From Aporhodopirellula rubra (lineage in GTDB: Bacteria; Planctomycetota; Planctomycetia; Pirellulales; Pirellulaceae), in contig NZ_JACHXU010000005.1 of the NCBI RefSeq assembly GCF_014192335.1, positions 310,001 to 374,000 on the forward strand: 64,000 nt of DNA. The letters are read 5' to 3'. The notes under the pieces were generated by a model. It searched no databases, was not told where the DNA came from, and saw only the letters and a list, made by a program, of their open reading frames with translations. This document shows, in pieces, positions 36,874 through 46,350 of this stretch. The stretch's first letter is position 1, and each line of letters begins with the position of its first letter. The translations under genes were made by a program, and so were the position numbers.

Positions 36874-36908
36874 GGCGGCCTGTAGCGTACAGGCCGCCGT
36901 CCTTTTTT
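36874..36908 (+). terminator. Intrinsic terminator after DUF1559 gene
   Basis: GGCGGCCTGTA and TACAGGCCGCC form a perfect 11-bp stem with a GCG loop, followed four bases later by six T. Confidence 0.9.
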
Positions 36909-37051
36909 CGCCATTGAAACATCCTGGCAGCGGAGGTCGTAAGCCTTTGGAGAGTAGGCGTGGGCAGCCAAGCTCTTGCAGGTTCGCTTACCAAATCGCC
37001 CGTAGATCTTGCTTAGTTAAACCTATCGTTTTTGTCATAATGGAAACACAA

Positions 37052-37231
37052 ATGAAACTGATCCATGTATTTATAATTTGCCTGTGTGGCGTTTCGGTTT
37101 CCGGTTGCGGCGGCAACTCCGAACCAACCACGATTCAGCCGGGAGCGGAGTCGCAATCGCGAGTGGAGGAGTACGAGAAACACCAACGCGAGTTAGCCGA
37201 AGCACAAGAAAAGTTGGAAAGGGGAAGGTGA
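37052..37231 (+). CDS. Small lipoprotein, 59 residues
   Basis: MKLIHVFIICLCGVSVSGCGG is a lipoprotein signal with the lipobox VSGC. The mature part is about 40 residues, Gln- and Glu-rich (RVEEYEKHQRELAEAQEKLERG), a short coiled coil. GGAAA seven bases before 37052 sets the start. Small lipoproteins often follow DUF1559 genes in planctomycetes; I infer a link with the pilin-like protein or with anchoring of secreted enzymes. Confidence 0.7.
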   Translation: MKLIHVFIICLCGVSVSGCGGNSEPTTIQPGAESQSRVEEYEKHQRELAEAQEKLERGR

Positions 37232-37431
37232 TGAAACCAGAACCGCAGCTTTAAGCCGTTCGCAAAGCGATGCAGCCAAAATCGCAAAAGTATAGATGCC
37301 TTGCTTCTCTTTCACGCTTTGCGATTGTTGCCATTAAATTGTGTCCAAGCTTTCTCGGCTTCGTCTACTGCCACGAATATCAGGCTGATGTTTGTGGCGT
37401 TGGAAGTCACTTCTACAAAGGAATACACCAC

Positions 37432-38628
37432 GTGATTGCCTTGCGATTATTTGCGAGAGATGCCATCTTCAGGACTGGGTTGTTGATCATTGTGCTGGTC
37501 GGCAATCCTTGCATGGTCCGTTCTACACGCGCCGACGATGTCGGGTCATTGAAACTCGCTGTAGCGGGGCGATTTAAGATCGGTGTCGGCACCAATCGTG
37601 ATTTGGTTGACCACCCGCAGGATCGAGCCTTGCTGCTGCGGCATTTTGACATCGTAACACCCGAAAACTGTATGAAGCCTCAGGTGGTGCAGCCATTTGA
37701 AGGCGACTTTCGTTTTGATCTGGGTGATGCCTTTGTCAAGTTCGCCGAAGAGCATGGTTTGAAGGTCGTTGGCCATTGTTTGGTCTGGGCCGACAGCGGT
37801 AAAACTCCTAGCTGGTGGATGACCGAGAACGGGCAACCCACTAGCAAAGAGACGTTGTTCAGAAGAATGAAGACGCATATCCAGACGGTAGCCGGGCGCT
37901 ATGGTGACCGGATCTCAGAGTGGGATGTGGTCAACGAAGCGCTGTCAGACGGTAGTGACGGGTATTTGCGTGATACTCTTTGGGCCCGTGTTGCAGGCGA
38001 GGATTTTATTGTGCGTGCGTTCGAGTACACCCGGGAAGTAGCGCCCAACGCTTTGCTTGTTTATAACGATTACAACGTCGACACCGATGGGAAACGTGAC
38101 AGCCTGATTCGCTTGGTTCAATCGCTCAAGCAGAAGAACACGCCGATTGATGCCGTCGGGCTGCAAGGTCATTACGAGCTCGATGCGATCGCGTATGAAG
38201 GACTTGGGTCAATGCTAGAAGCGATGCGTCAATTGCAGGTCAAGGTGATCATTTCGGAACTGGACATCGACGTGATTCCTCGGTCGCGTTGGTGGGCAGA
38301 CAACAACAGGCATCGCGACGAACTCAAGTCGTCTAATCCCTACAAGGATGGGTGCCCACCCGAGATTTTGCAGCGACAGGCCGAGCAGTATGCCAAGCTA
38401 TTTGAGCTTTTCTGTCGATACGATGATGTGGTTGAGCGGGTTTCGTTCTGGAATTTGCACGATGGCCAAAGCTGGCTCAACTACTTCCCTTGGGATCGCG
38501 TGAACCATCCATTGCTGTTCGATCGAAACCGCATGCCTAAGCCCGCCTACCATGCGGTTATCAGAACGGTTCGCCAGTCAATTTTGAAGGCGAGCCATCT
38601 TGAGGAGCTTCCTAGCAACGCGAATTAG
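37432..38628 (+). CDS. GH10 endo-beta-1,4-xylanase
   Basis: 398 residues. GH10 TIM barrel with the acid/base Glu169 in WDVVNEAL and nucleophile Glu276 in ISELDID, 107 residues apart as usual. ENCMKPQVVQPFEGDFRFDLGDAFVKFAEEHGLKVVGHCLVW is the typical first third. It cuts the xylan backbone to oligosaccharides outside the cell. A GTG at 37432 after AAAGGA gives a signal peptide (LRLFARDAIFRTGLLIIVLVG); the frame is open up to 37270 without a better site. First enzyme gene of the glucuronoxylan set. Confidence 0.93.
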   Translation: MIALRLFARDAIFRTGLLIIVLVGNPCMVRSTRADDVGSLKLAVAGRFKIGVGTNRDLVDHPQDRALLLRHFDIVTPENCMKPQVVQPFEGDFRFDLGDAFVKFAEEHGLKVVGHCLVWADSGKTPSWWMTENGQPTSKETLFRRMKTHIQTVAGRYGDRISEWDVVNEALSDGSDGYLRDTLWARVAGEDFIVRAFEYTREVAPNALLVYNDYNVDTDGKRDSLIRLVQSLKQKNTPIDAVGLQGHYELDAIAYEGLGSMLEAMRQLQVKVIISELDIDVIPRSRWWADNNRHRDELKSSNPYKDGCPPEILQRQAEQYAKLFELFCRYDDVVERVSFWNLHDGQSWLNYFPWDRVNHPLLFDRNRMPKPAYHAVIRTVRQSILKASHLEELPSNAN

Positions 38629-38777
38629 TTGCATTGCCTGCTTTCAAATTAATTCCGCAGCGTTTGTGCTGGCAATGACCGATAGCCGCTTAGCTGATTG
38701 AGCGGTGGATAGACAGACCCAACCGGCGACGCGTGACGTGATTTTCAACAACCTGCAAACCTTTGGTCGGAAATTAG

Positions 38778-40172
38778 ATGACACAAGTAGAGCATAAGAA
38801 CGGGTTTGTCATTCTGATCACCTTAGTGGCGACGATTGGTGGCTTTTTGTTTGGGTTTGATTCCGGTGTGATCAATGGAACTGTCGATGGGCTGCGGACG
38901 ACCTTTCAGTCAGACAGTGCTGTGACTGGGTTTGCCGTTGCATCCATGTTGTTAGGTTGTGCAGCGGGCGCCTTTGCGGCGGGCCGAATGGCGGATCGTT
39001 TTGGACGCCGAAACATCCTCTTGCTGTCAGCCGCATTTTTCACTCTAAGTGCCTGGGGATCGGGAATCGCCCATGGGCCGTCAGAGTTTATGGCCTATCG
39101 TATTCTGGGCGGTCTTGCGGTTGGCGCGGCGTCCGTATTGGCGCCGGCTTACATCAGTGAAGTGGCGCCGGCAAAGTATCGTGGAGCACTTTCGTCGATC
39201 CAGCAAATCGCAATTATTGGCGGACTCTTTCTTGCATTTTTGAGCAACTATGCCATCGCCAATGCAGCCGGCAGCTCCCTTAGCGTTTTCGCATGGGGTT
39301 TCGAGGCCTGGCGTTGGATGTTTTGGGTTGAATTGATTCCAGCGGCCGCCTTCTTTTTCGCGTTGCTGTTAATCCCGGAGAGCCCGCGTTTTCTTGTGGC
39401 CACCGGGCAAAAAGAAAGATCGCTTGGGGTGCTGAAGAAGCTGATGGGTGATCATGCGCAAGCAAAATACGATGAAATTGAATCATCGCTGTCAAGCGAC
39501 CATCACCGTCCGCGATTCCGAGACATCCTCGGGACGTACGGTTTCCGTCCGATCGTATGGGTCGGGATCTTCTTGGCCGCGTTTCAACAATTCGTGGGCA
39601 TCAACGTGATCTTTTATTACGGCAGTGTCTTATGGCAATCAGCCGGGTTCGATGAGTCCAATGCATTGCTGATCAACGTGATCAGCGGTGCTGTCAGCAT
39701 CGCTGCCTGCTTTGCCGCCCTTGTGGCGATCGATCGCATGGGACGTAAGCCAATGTTGGTGATCGGGTCGGTCGGAATGTTGATTACATTGGCAGTAATG
39801 GCGTTCGTATTCAATCAATCGGATGTTGCCGAAGACGGATCACTTTCTCTGACAGATGTCAACGGCAAGATTGCGTTGATCGCGGCAAACATGTATGTGG
39901 TGTTCTTCAATTTTTCATGGGGACCGGTCGTCTGGGTGCTGCTGGGAGAAATGTTCCCGAATCAGCTTCGAGGTTCGGCATTGGCAGTCAGTGGTATCTC
40001 TATGTGGGGAGCCAACTTTATCGTTACGATTTCTTTTCCACTGCTGTTGGCGAATATCGGACTTGGTGGAGCGTATTTTACCTACGCCATATGTGCTTTT
40101 TTATCTCTGTTCCTCGTCCTTCGGTTTGTCAGCGAAACCAAAGGTCTCGAACTCGAACAAATGCAGGGTTAG
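38778..40172 (+). CDS. Sugar porter of the major facilitator superfamily
   Basis: 464 residues, 12 helices. Family signatures: GGFLFGFDSGVINGT, AGRMADRFGRRNILL, APAYISEVAPAKYRGALSSIQQ, the PESPRFL motif after helix 6, and VWVLLGEMFPNQLRGSALAV. These are the XylE/GLUT-like sugar porters that take up a monosaccharide with a proton. In this context D-xylose or L-arabinose is the likely substrate. It lies between the xylanase and the alpha-glucuronidase-esterase genes. Confidence 0.92.
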   Translation: MTQVEHKNGFVILITLVATIGGFLFGFDSGVINGTVDGLRTTFQSDSAVTGFAVASMLLGCAAGAFAAGRMADRFGRRNILLLSAAFFTLSAWGSGIAHGPSEFMAYRILGGLAVGAASVLAPAYISEVAPAKYRGALSSIQQIAIIGGLFLAFLSNYAIANAAGSSLSVFAWGFEAWRWMFWVELIPAAAFFFALLLIPESPRFLVATGQKERSLGVLKKLMGDHAQAKYDEIESSLSSDHHRPRFRDILGTYGFRPIVWVGIFLAAFQQFVGINVIFYYGSVLWQSAGFDESNALLINVISGAVSIAACFAALVAIDRMGRKPMLVIGSVGMLITLAVMAFVFNQSDVAEDGSLSLTDVNGKIALIAANMYVVFFNFSWGPVVWVLLGEMFPNQLRGSALAVSGISMWGANFIVTISFPLLLANIGLGGAYFTYAICAFLSLFLVLRFVSETKGLELEQMQG

Positions 40173-40269
40173 AGGACAAACAATCGATGCGTCTAGACAC
40201 GGAGAGTTAATAGTTTTCCCCTTGCGAACGTTACAATAAACTCAACAGAAAAACTTTAGGAATCGCAAG

Positions 40270-43200
40270 ATGAACGTTTTTTCGCCGTCAATACACATAA
40301 CGGTCCTGCTGGCCGCGTTTCTCAACCACTGCGTAGTTGACCAAAGCTGTGATGCAGCCGATCGCTTGGACTTCTCCCATTCATTTGTCTTGGAAAAGGC
40401 TGAGCCAGGAAGCTTTCCTCTCGTGGCTGGCCAGCAGGCCACGACGTTGCTTATTGATTCCAGTGACCTGCTAGGGGTGCGGCGCGCCACATCGGATTTG
40501 CAGGCTGATATCGAACGCGTTACGGGCGTGAGTCCGAAATTGGTGAGCGATCAAGCCTCTGCGGGGTCACTCGCCGTGATTGTTGGAACATTGGGAGACA
40601 GCAGGCTCGTGGATTCGCTCGTCGAGTCGGGAAAGCTCAATGTCGAGGAGGTTGCCGGCAAGTGGGAATCGTTCGTCATCGCCACCCTCGAAGATCCCAT
40701 GCCGGGGCTGGATCGAGCCCTTGTGATCGCGGGCAGCGATCGACGAGGAACAATTTTTGGAATTTATGAAATCTCAAAGCAGATTGGCGTTTCACCGTGG
40801 TATTGGTGGGCGGACGTGCCGACGCGACACCGCGATTCGCTTCACATCAAGGCGGGGGTCTATGTTCAAGGTCCACCGAAAGTGAAGTATCGCGGCATCT
40901 TTATCAACGATGAAGAACCGGCGTTCGGTCGATGGTCGCGTGAGAAGTTTGGTGGTATCAACTCAAAGATGTATTCCCACGTTTTCGAATTGATTCTGCG
41001 TCTTCGCGGCAACTATCTATGGCCGGCCATGTGGAGCAGCGGATTTGGTGAAACGGACGCTCAGAATCCAAAGGTGGCCAATGAGTACGGAATCGTTGTT
41101 GGGACTTCTCACCACGAGCCGATGATGCGTGCTCATCAAGAGTGGTCACGGCATAAGAACGAGTATGGAAACGGAAAATGGAACTACGGTTTGAATACCG
41201 AAGGGTTGCAAAAATTCTTTAGAGAAGGAATTCAGCGAACAAAGGACTTTGACAATCTGGTCACGGTCGGGATGCGCGGTGACGGGGACGCCCCCATGAC
41301 CCAACAAGGGCAGGAGGCGTCCAATATTGACCTGATGGAACGTATCGTTGCCGATCAGCGAGAGATTCTTGCGGACATTGTCAATCCGGACGTCACCAAC
41401 GTGCCGCAAATTTGGGCGCTCTATAAAGAGGTCGCCGACTACTACCAGCACGGAATGCAAGTTCCCGATGATGTCACGTTGCTATGGTGCGACGACAATT
41501 GGGGGAACATTCGCCGCATGCCTACTCGGGAGGAACGTAACCGCGCGGGTGGCGCGGGAGTTTACTACCATTTCGATTACGTGGGATCGCCACGAAGCTA
41601 CAAATGGTTGAACACGAGTCCGCTGCCGAAGATATGGCAGCAGATGAGCATGGCCTACGACTACGGTGCCGACCGTGTTTGGATCGTCAACGTCGGCGAC
41701 TTGAAGCCGATGGAAGTGCCAATTGAGTTTTTTCTCGACCTTGCCTGGGATCCTGAGGCTTTGCCCAAGGAAAAGATTGAGGCATGGACAGTAAACTGGG
41801 CGAAACGCAATTTTTGTGAAAAACACTCGACTCAGATCGCGGACATCGTTTCCAAGTACGCAAAGTACAACGGATGGCGAAAGCCTGAATTGCTCGACCC
41901 CACAACGTTCAGTTTGACTCATTACCGCGAGGCCGAACGTGTCCAGGCCGCATGGCAATCAATCGTCCAGCAAGCGGAGCAGATCAACGCGGAGCTGCCC
42001 ACAGAATACCGTGACGCTTTCTATCAACTTGTGCTTTACCCGACAAAAGCCTCGGCCACGGTTGCTGAGCTTTACATCGAAACGGGGCGCAATCATCTCT
42101 ATGCCGGTCAGGGCCGGGTGAGTTCCAATCAACACGCACAACGCGTTCGCGAGCTGTTTGCACAAGACAAACAGCTCAGCGATGCCTATCACCAGCTTGG
42201 CGGCGGCAATTGGAATCACATGATGTCCCAAACCCGTATCGGCTATACCAGTTGGTCAGATCCCAAGCAGAACATTCTTCCTCAACTAAAAGAGGTGACT
42301 CCCAAGAATGGCGCTGTGCTAGGCGTGGCCGTCGAAGGATCCGAAGCTGCGTGGCCTGGCGAGTTATCCAAGGCAAAGCTCCCTGCGTTGGATGCGATCA
42401 ATCAGCAGTTGCGTTGGATTGATGTTTTCAATCGGGGCAGCGAGAGCTTCGAGTTTTCGGCCACCGCGAATCGATCGTGGGTCAAACTAAGTAGCGTGTC
42501 AGGCTCGGTGGATACGGATCAACGGATTTGGCTCAGTGTCGATTGGGACAAGATATCGCCTGGTAAACACGACGCAGTTGTCACCATCTCACAACTTGGT
42601 GGGAGAAGCGTCGACGTTCAAGTTGCTGCGGTCCAATCCGACCAATTCACTCGCGAGCAAACACAAGCACTGGGCGGGCTGATCGGCTCCATTGCGTTCT
42701 CGGTGGATCAAGCGAAGAGTTTCGTGCCGTCCGGCAATGCGAGTTGGGAAATCATTCCCGACTATGGACGTGGCTCCGCCGGGGTTACCCTCTTTCCAAC
42801 CACGTCTCCCGCAATGATGCCGCCTGCAGAAGCACCTCGCCTGGAATATCCCGTGCTCTTTGCCGAGGCGGGCGACTATCAAATCGATCTAATCACCGGA
42901 TCATCGTTGAATGTTCAGCCCAACGAAAACCTCAGGGTCGCGATTTCGTTGGACCACGAGTCACGCAAGATCATCGATGCTTTCACAGGACAGGCCTACG
43001 AGGATCCTTCGAAACGCGGTGACACTTCCGCTCCCGCAATTAAAGATTGGGGCAAATGGGTCAGAAACAATGCTCGGACCTTAACCTGCAAACAGCGGGT
43101 CAACGAGGCGGGCGTGCATACGCTCAAGATTTGGGCGGTCGATCCAGGTTTGGTGCTGCAAAAAGTCATCATTCACAAAGCCCCACTGCCGTACTCGTAT

Positions 43201-44412
43201 TTTGGCCCTCCCGTAAATCCAATCGATGACCTCGAGCATACCTTGGTAACACGAGTTGGCCCAGCGACCGCGCATCACTGGGTGACAACCTGGGCGACGG
43301 CGGCTGAAGAAATCAAGAGTGGCTTTTGGATGGCCAAAGGTTACGCGCCTCCCGTACCACTCGAAAACAGCACCATTCGTATGTTCCTGCGAAATTCCAT
43401 GGGTGGGGAGCGTTTACGTTTACGGTTCTCAAATGTATTCGGAACGAGCCCGGTAACGATCAACACTGCGCACATCGCGTTGGCAGCCAAAGACGACAGC
43501 AGTGCCACCGATGGTGACATCAACACCGATACCGACACCAAGTTGAAGTTCGATGGCGATTTGAGCGTCGTCATTCCGCCCGGAGAAACGGTCTACTGTG
43601 ATCCGGTGGATTTCACGCTACCTGACTTGTCGGTTGTGGCGGTCAGCATTCACTACGGAAAGACCCAGGACGATCCGGTGACGGGACACCGGGGATCACG
43701 CACAACCTCGTTTTTTGCCAAAGGTAACGCGGTTGCGGTTTCGGACATGGCTGAGCAGATTAAGAAAGATGTCTGGTACACGCTGACGGGAATCGAAGTC
43801 TTGGCACCTTCTTCCAGCAAGACCGTCGTGGCGATTGGTGACTCGATTACCGATGGGAACGGCACCAAATATAACTACAACACACGCTGGACCGACTATC
43901 TCGCCACACGACTCAGCAAACACGAATCCACTTCGGATGTTGGCGTCGCAAACATGGGCATCGGCGGATCTGGTGTTCGTATGGCAATGGAACGTTTCCA
44001 ACGCGACGTCCTTGATCAACACGCTGCTCGGTGGCTCGTTCTATTGATTGGGGTCAATGACATTGTCTACGGCAAAGCCCCCGCATCGAAGCTTATCGAC
44101 GCCTATATGGAAATGGCTCGTCGGGCTCATGAAAACGGTCTGAAAGTTTACGGTGCGACCATCACACCAATGGGCGGCGCGGCATCAGTCGAACAGGAGC
44201 AAGTGCGTCAGGAGGTCAACGCTTGGATCCGCACAACAGCCGTTGAAACCGGTGTCTTTGATGCTTGCGTCGATTTTGATCGCCCCGTGCTCGACGAACT
44301 GGATAACACGTCCATGCGGTCGGCCTACAAGAAGGATGATTTGCATTTGAATCCAACTGGATATCAGGCACTGGCCGATGCCATTGATTTGAATTTGTTC
44401 GTTGATCCCTAG
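40270..44412 (+). CDS. GH115 alpha-glucuronidase fused to SGNH esterase
   Basis: 1380 residues in one frame. A signal peptide (VFSPSIHITVLLAAFLNHCVV) is followed by GH115 (about 30-985): FGIYEISKQIGVSPWYWWADVP, RGIFINDEEPAFGRWSREKFGG, RLRGNYLWPAMWSSGF and VGMRGDGDAPM are its hallmarks. GH115 enzymes remove (4-O-methyl)glucuronic acid from the main chain of xylan. After the GH115 end (LPYSYFGPPVNPIDD) a second enzyme begins near residue 1000 (HHWVTTWATAAEE): an SGNH hydrolase with GDSITDG (Ser1192), GVNDI and DDLHLNP (Asp1356, His1359), probably an acetylxylan or related esterase. GH115 alone is usually under about 1000 residues, so the fusion accounts for the great length. Confidence 0.93.
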   Translation: MNVFSPSIHITVLLAAFLNHCVVDQSCDAADRLDFSHSFVLEKAEPGSFPLVAGQQATTLLIDSSDLLGVRRATSDLQADIERVTGVSPKLVSDQASAGSLAVIVGTLGDSRLVDSLVESGKLNVEEVAGKWESFVIATLEDPMPGLDRALVIAGSDRRGTIFGIYEISKQIGVSPWYWWADVPTRHRDSLHIKAGVYVQGPPKVKYRGIFINDEEPAFGRWSREKFGGINSKMYSHVFELILRLRGNYLWPAMWSSGFGETDAQNPKVANEYGIVVGTSHHEPMMRAHQEWSRHKNEYGNGKWNYGLNTEGLQKFFREGIQRTKDFDNLVTVGMRGDGDAPMTQQGQEASNIDLMERIVADQREILADIVNPDVTNVPQIWALYKEVADYYQHGMQVPDDVTLLWCDDNWGNIRRMPTREERNRAGGAGVYYHFDYVGSPRSYKWLNTSPLPKIWQQMSMAYDYGADRVWIVNVGDLKPMEVPIEFFLDLAWDPEALPKEKIEAWTVNWAKRNFCEKHSTQIADIVSKYAKYNGWRKPELLDPTTFSLTHYREAERVQAAWQSIVQQAEQINAELPTEYRDAFYQLVLYPTKASATVAELYIETGRNHLYAGQGRVSSNQHAQRVRELFAQDKQLSDAYHQLGGGNWNHMMSQTRIGYTSWSDPKQNILPQLKEVTPKNGAVLGVAVEGSEAAWPGELSKAKLPALDAINQQLRWIDVFNRGSESFEFSATANRSWVKLSSVSGSVDTDQRIWLSVDWDKISPGKHDAVVTISQLGGRSVDVQVAAVQSDQFTREQTQALGGLIGSIAFSVDQAKSFVPSGNASWEIIPDYGRGSAGVTLFPTTSPAMMPPAEAPRLEYPVLFAEAGDYQIDLITGSSLNVQPNENLRVAISLDHESRKIIDAFTGQAYEDPSKRGDTSAPAIKDWGKWVRNNARTLTCKQRVNEAGVHTLKIWAVDPGLVLQKVIIHKAPLPYSYFGPPVNPIDDLEHTLVTRVGPATAHHWVTTWATAAEEIKSGFWMAKGYAPPVPLENSTIRMFLRNSMGGERLRLRFSNVFGTSPVTINTAHIALAAKDDSSATDGDINTDTDTKLKFDGDLSVVIPPGETVYCDPVDFTLPDLSVVAVSIHYGKTQDDPVTGHRGSRTTSFFAKGNAVAVSDMAEQIKKDVWYTLTGIEVLAPSSSKTVVAIGDSITDGNGTKYNYNTRWTDYLATRLSKHESTSDVGVANMGIGGSGVRMAMERFQRDVLDQHAARWLVLLIGVNDIVYGKAPASKLIDAYMEMARRAHENGLKVYGATITPMGGAASVEQEQVRQEVNAWIRTTAVETGVFDACVDFDRPVLDELDNTSMRSAYKKDDLHLNPTGYQALADAIDLNLFVDP

Positions 44413-44502
44413 GATCAAGTAACGACTCAGCACGCCATTTTATGTTTGGGTGGTGGCTCTCTATTCCGTCCCTTGCTTCCAACAAACCATACGCTCCGAG
44501 AT

Positions 44503-45017
44503 ATGTACCAACTTCGCTTAGGGGTAATCACTGTTTTTGCTGTGTTTGCAACTCAAATCGTTATCGATGACGCGATGGCTCAGAATTTATTTCAGCCGAT
44601 TGTCTCGGAAGCGGCTGAGCCCAGAAGTTCCCCGCTGTTACAAGACGGTGAGGTTTCGCCGATCTTTGTCGACAGCCGCGACCATGCCGGCGCATTGCGT
44701 GCCGCGTCCGACCCCCAGGCTGATATCGAGCATGCTAATGGCGTCGAAGCGAATCTCTCGACCGATAGAAAACCTTCTGGAAAGTTGGCAGTGATTGTGG
44801 GAACGCTGGGGCGTAGCAACTCAATTGATTTGCTCGTTGAGTTCGGCAAGTTCAACGTTGAGGCCGCCACACGTTGAATATCTACATGGTTGCTCCCGCT
44901 GTCGCACTGCAAAAGTTAATCGTGCATGTCAGCCCTATACCACCGAGCTATTTCGGTCCACCGACAAACCCGATGAACGAATTAGCAAGGCTATTGTCGT
45001 TTTTCATTCTTTTATAG
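44503..45017 (+). pseudogene. Remnant of a second GH115 gene with a large internal deletion
   Basis: The first 124 codons (44503-44877) begin with a signal peptide and then match the GH115 N-terminus of the preceding gene: DPQADIEHANGVEANL and KLAVIVGTLGRSNSIDLLVEFGKFNVE against DLQADIERVTGVSPKL and SLAVIVGTLGDSRLVDSLVESGKLNVE. After the stop, the next frame gives VALQKLIVHVSPIPPSYFGPPTNPMNEL, which matches the GH115 C-terminus VLQKVIIHKAPLPYSYFGPPVNPIDDL. Thus both ends of a GH115 protein are kept and about 850 residues between them are lost. The divergence between the copies shows an old paralogue, not a recent duplication. Confidence 0.88.
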
Positions 45018-45104
45018 ATCGTCTACACACGCCAATTACATCATGATCACTCAATCATGCCCTCGCTTGGGTACCGCCGTGAACGTAAGCCCGCTTGACG
45101 CAGG

Positions 45105-45146
45105 GCAGGATGGGATCCTGCATCACAGGACGTCAGCCTGTGGTGC
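45105..45146. repeat. Two tandem hairpins, REP-like, in leader of GH43 gene
   Basis: GCAGGAT-GGG-ATCCTGC (45105-45121) is a perfect 7-bp stem; GCATCACAGG and CCTGTGGTGC (45120-45146) pair over 10 bp with one G-T and a 7-nt loop. They share two bases. They lie 41 nt before the ATG of the GH43 gene. Dispersed palindromic repeats of this kind occur in planctomycete intergenic regions; a leader regulatory role is also possible. Confidence 0.45.
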
Positions 45147-45186
45147 GAATTGGTCAATCCTCGATTGGATTACGGCCTATCTTAAA

Positions 45187-46311
45187 ATGCTTCGTTCACT
45201 GAAACTCGTTGTTTATCTGCAATGGATAACTCTGGTCACATTGGGGGGATTGAGCTTTCAAGGTGAAACGCTCGCTGAGGAGGCTCGCGCGAACGACGCG
45301 AGTCAGCCACGCTATTTGGTACCGGGGCTTTATACCGCTGATCCATCGGCGCATGTGTTTGAGGGAAAACTCTACATCTATCCTTCTCATGACATCGAGA
45401 CGACTGTCGAGCCAGACGACGATGGCGCCCATTTTGATATGCAGGACTACCATGTTTTTTCGATGGACTCCGTTGATGGTGAGGTAATCGATCATGGTAT
45501 TGCCTTGGACGTCAAAGACGTTCCCTGGGCTGATCGGCAGCTCTGGGCACCTGATTGTGCTATGAAAAAAGGGAAGTACTACCTGTATTTTCCGGCGAAA
45601 GACAAGAATGACATCTTTCGGATAGGAGTGGCCACCAGCGAACGTCCGGAAGGACCGTTTAAAGCCCAACCGCATCCGATCGCTGGCAGCTATTCCATTG
45701 ACCCCGCCGTTTTTCGTGACACCGATGATTCGTACTACATGTATTTCGGTGGAATCATGGGTGGCCAATTGCAGAGATATCGGGACAACAAATCCACGGA
45801 GCGTGGCGTCCTACCCGCCGATACGGAACCGGCAATTTGCTCAAAAGTGGTGCGTCTCAGTGAAGACATGCTCGAGTTCGCCGAAGAGCCTCGCGATGCG
45901 GTGATTCTCGACGCAAGCGGCATTCCATTGGAAGCCGGGGATGAACATCGCCGTTTTTTTGAAGCAGCTTGGGTTCATCAATTCAATGGCAAGTATTACT
46001 TCTCCTACTCAACCGGTGGAACACACAAAATTTGTTATGCGACCGGCGACTCTCCGTACGGCCCGTTCACCTATCAAGGAGTGATTTTGACACCGGTGGT
46101 TGGATGGACGACCCATCATTCCATTTGCGAGTTTAACGGTGATTGGCTGCTCTTTCATCACGACAGTGTTCCATCGGGAGGCATCACATCTCTACGTAGT
46201 ATGAAGGTGACCAAACTCGTGCACAATCGAGACGGCACGATTCAAATGATACAGGGTAGCGTTGGCCGGGTGGATGCAGCCGAATCGACGGTCGATCGGG
46301 TGACTCACTAA
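45187..46311 (+). CDS. Secreted GH43 glycoside hydrolase
   Basis: 374 residues with a signal peptide (LKLVVYLQWITLVTLGG). A five-bladed beta-propeller of family GH43: the catalytic base Asp52 in YTADPSAHVF, the pKa-setting Asp in SIDPAVFRDTDDSYYMYFGG, and acid Glu259 in FFEAAWVHQFNGKYYFSYS. Likely a beta-xylosidase or arabinofuranosidase that finishes xylo-oligosaccharides. The ATG at 45187 gives the signal peptide; the frame is open to 45043 through the hairpins. It lies 170 nt after the broken GH115 copy. Confidence 0.9.
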   Translation: MLRSLKLVVYLQWITLVTLGGLSFQGETLAEEARANDASQPRYLVPGLYTADPSAHVFEGKLYIYPSHDIETTVEPDDDGAHFDMQDYHVFSMDSVDGEVIDHGIALDVKDVPWADRQLWAPDCAMKKGKYYLYFPAKDKNDIFRIGVATSERPEGPFKAQPHPIAGSYSIDPAVFRDTDDSYYMYFGGIMGGQLQRYRDNKSTERGVLPADTEPAICSKVVRLSEDMLEFAEEPRDAVILDASGIPLEAGDEHRRFFEAAWVHQFNGKYYFSYSTGGTHKICYATGDSPYGPFTYQGVILTPVVGWTTHHSICEFNGDWLLFHHDSVPSGGITSLRSMKVTKLVHNRDGTIQMIQGSVGRVDAAESTVDRVTH

Positions 46312-46350
46312 TCCAACTTCCTTTCGTTTTTTCACACGAGGATTGTTGCG

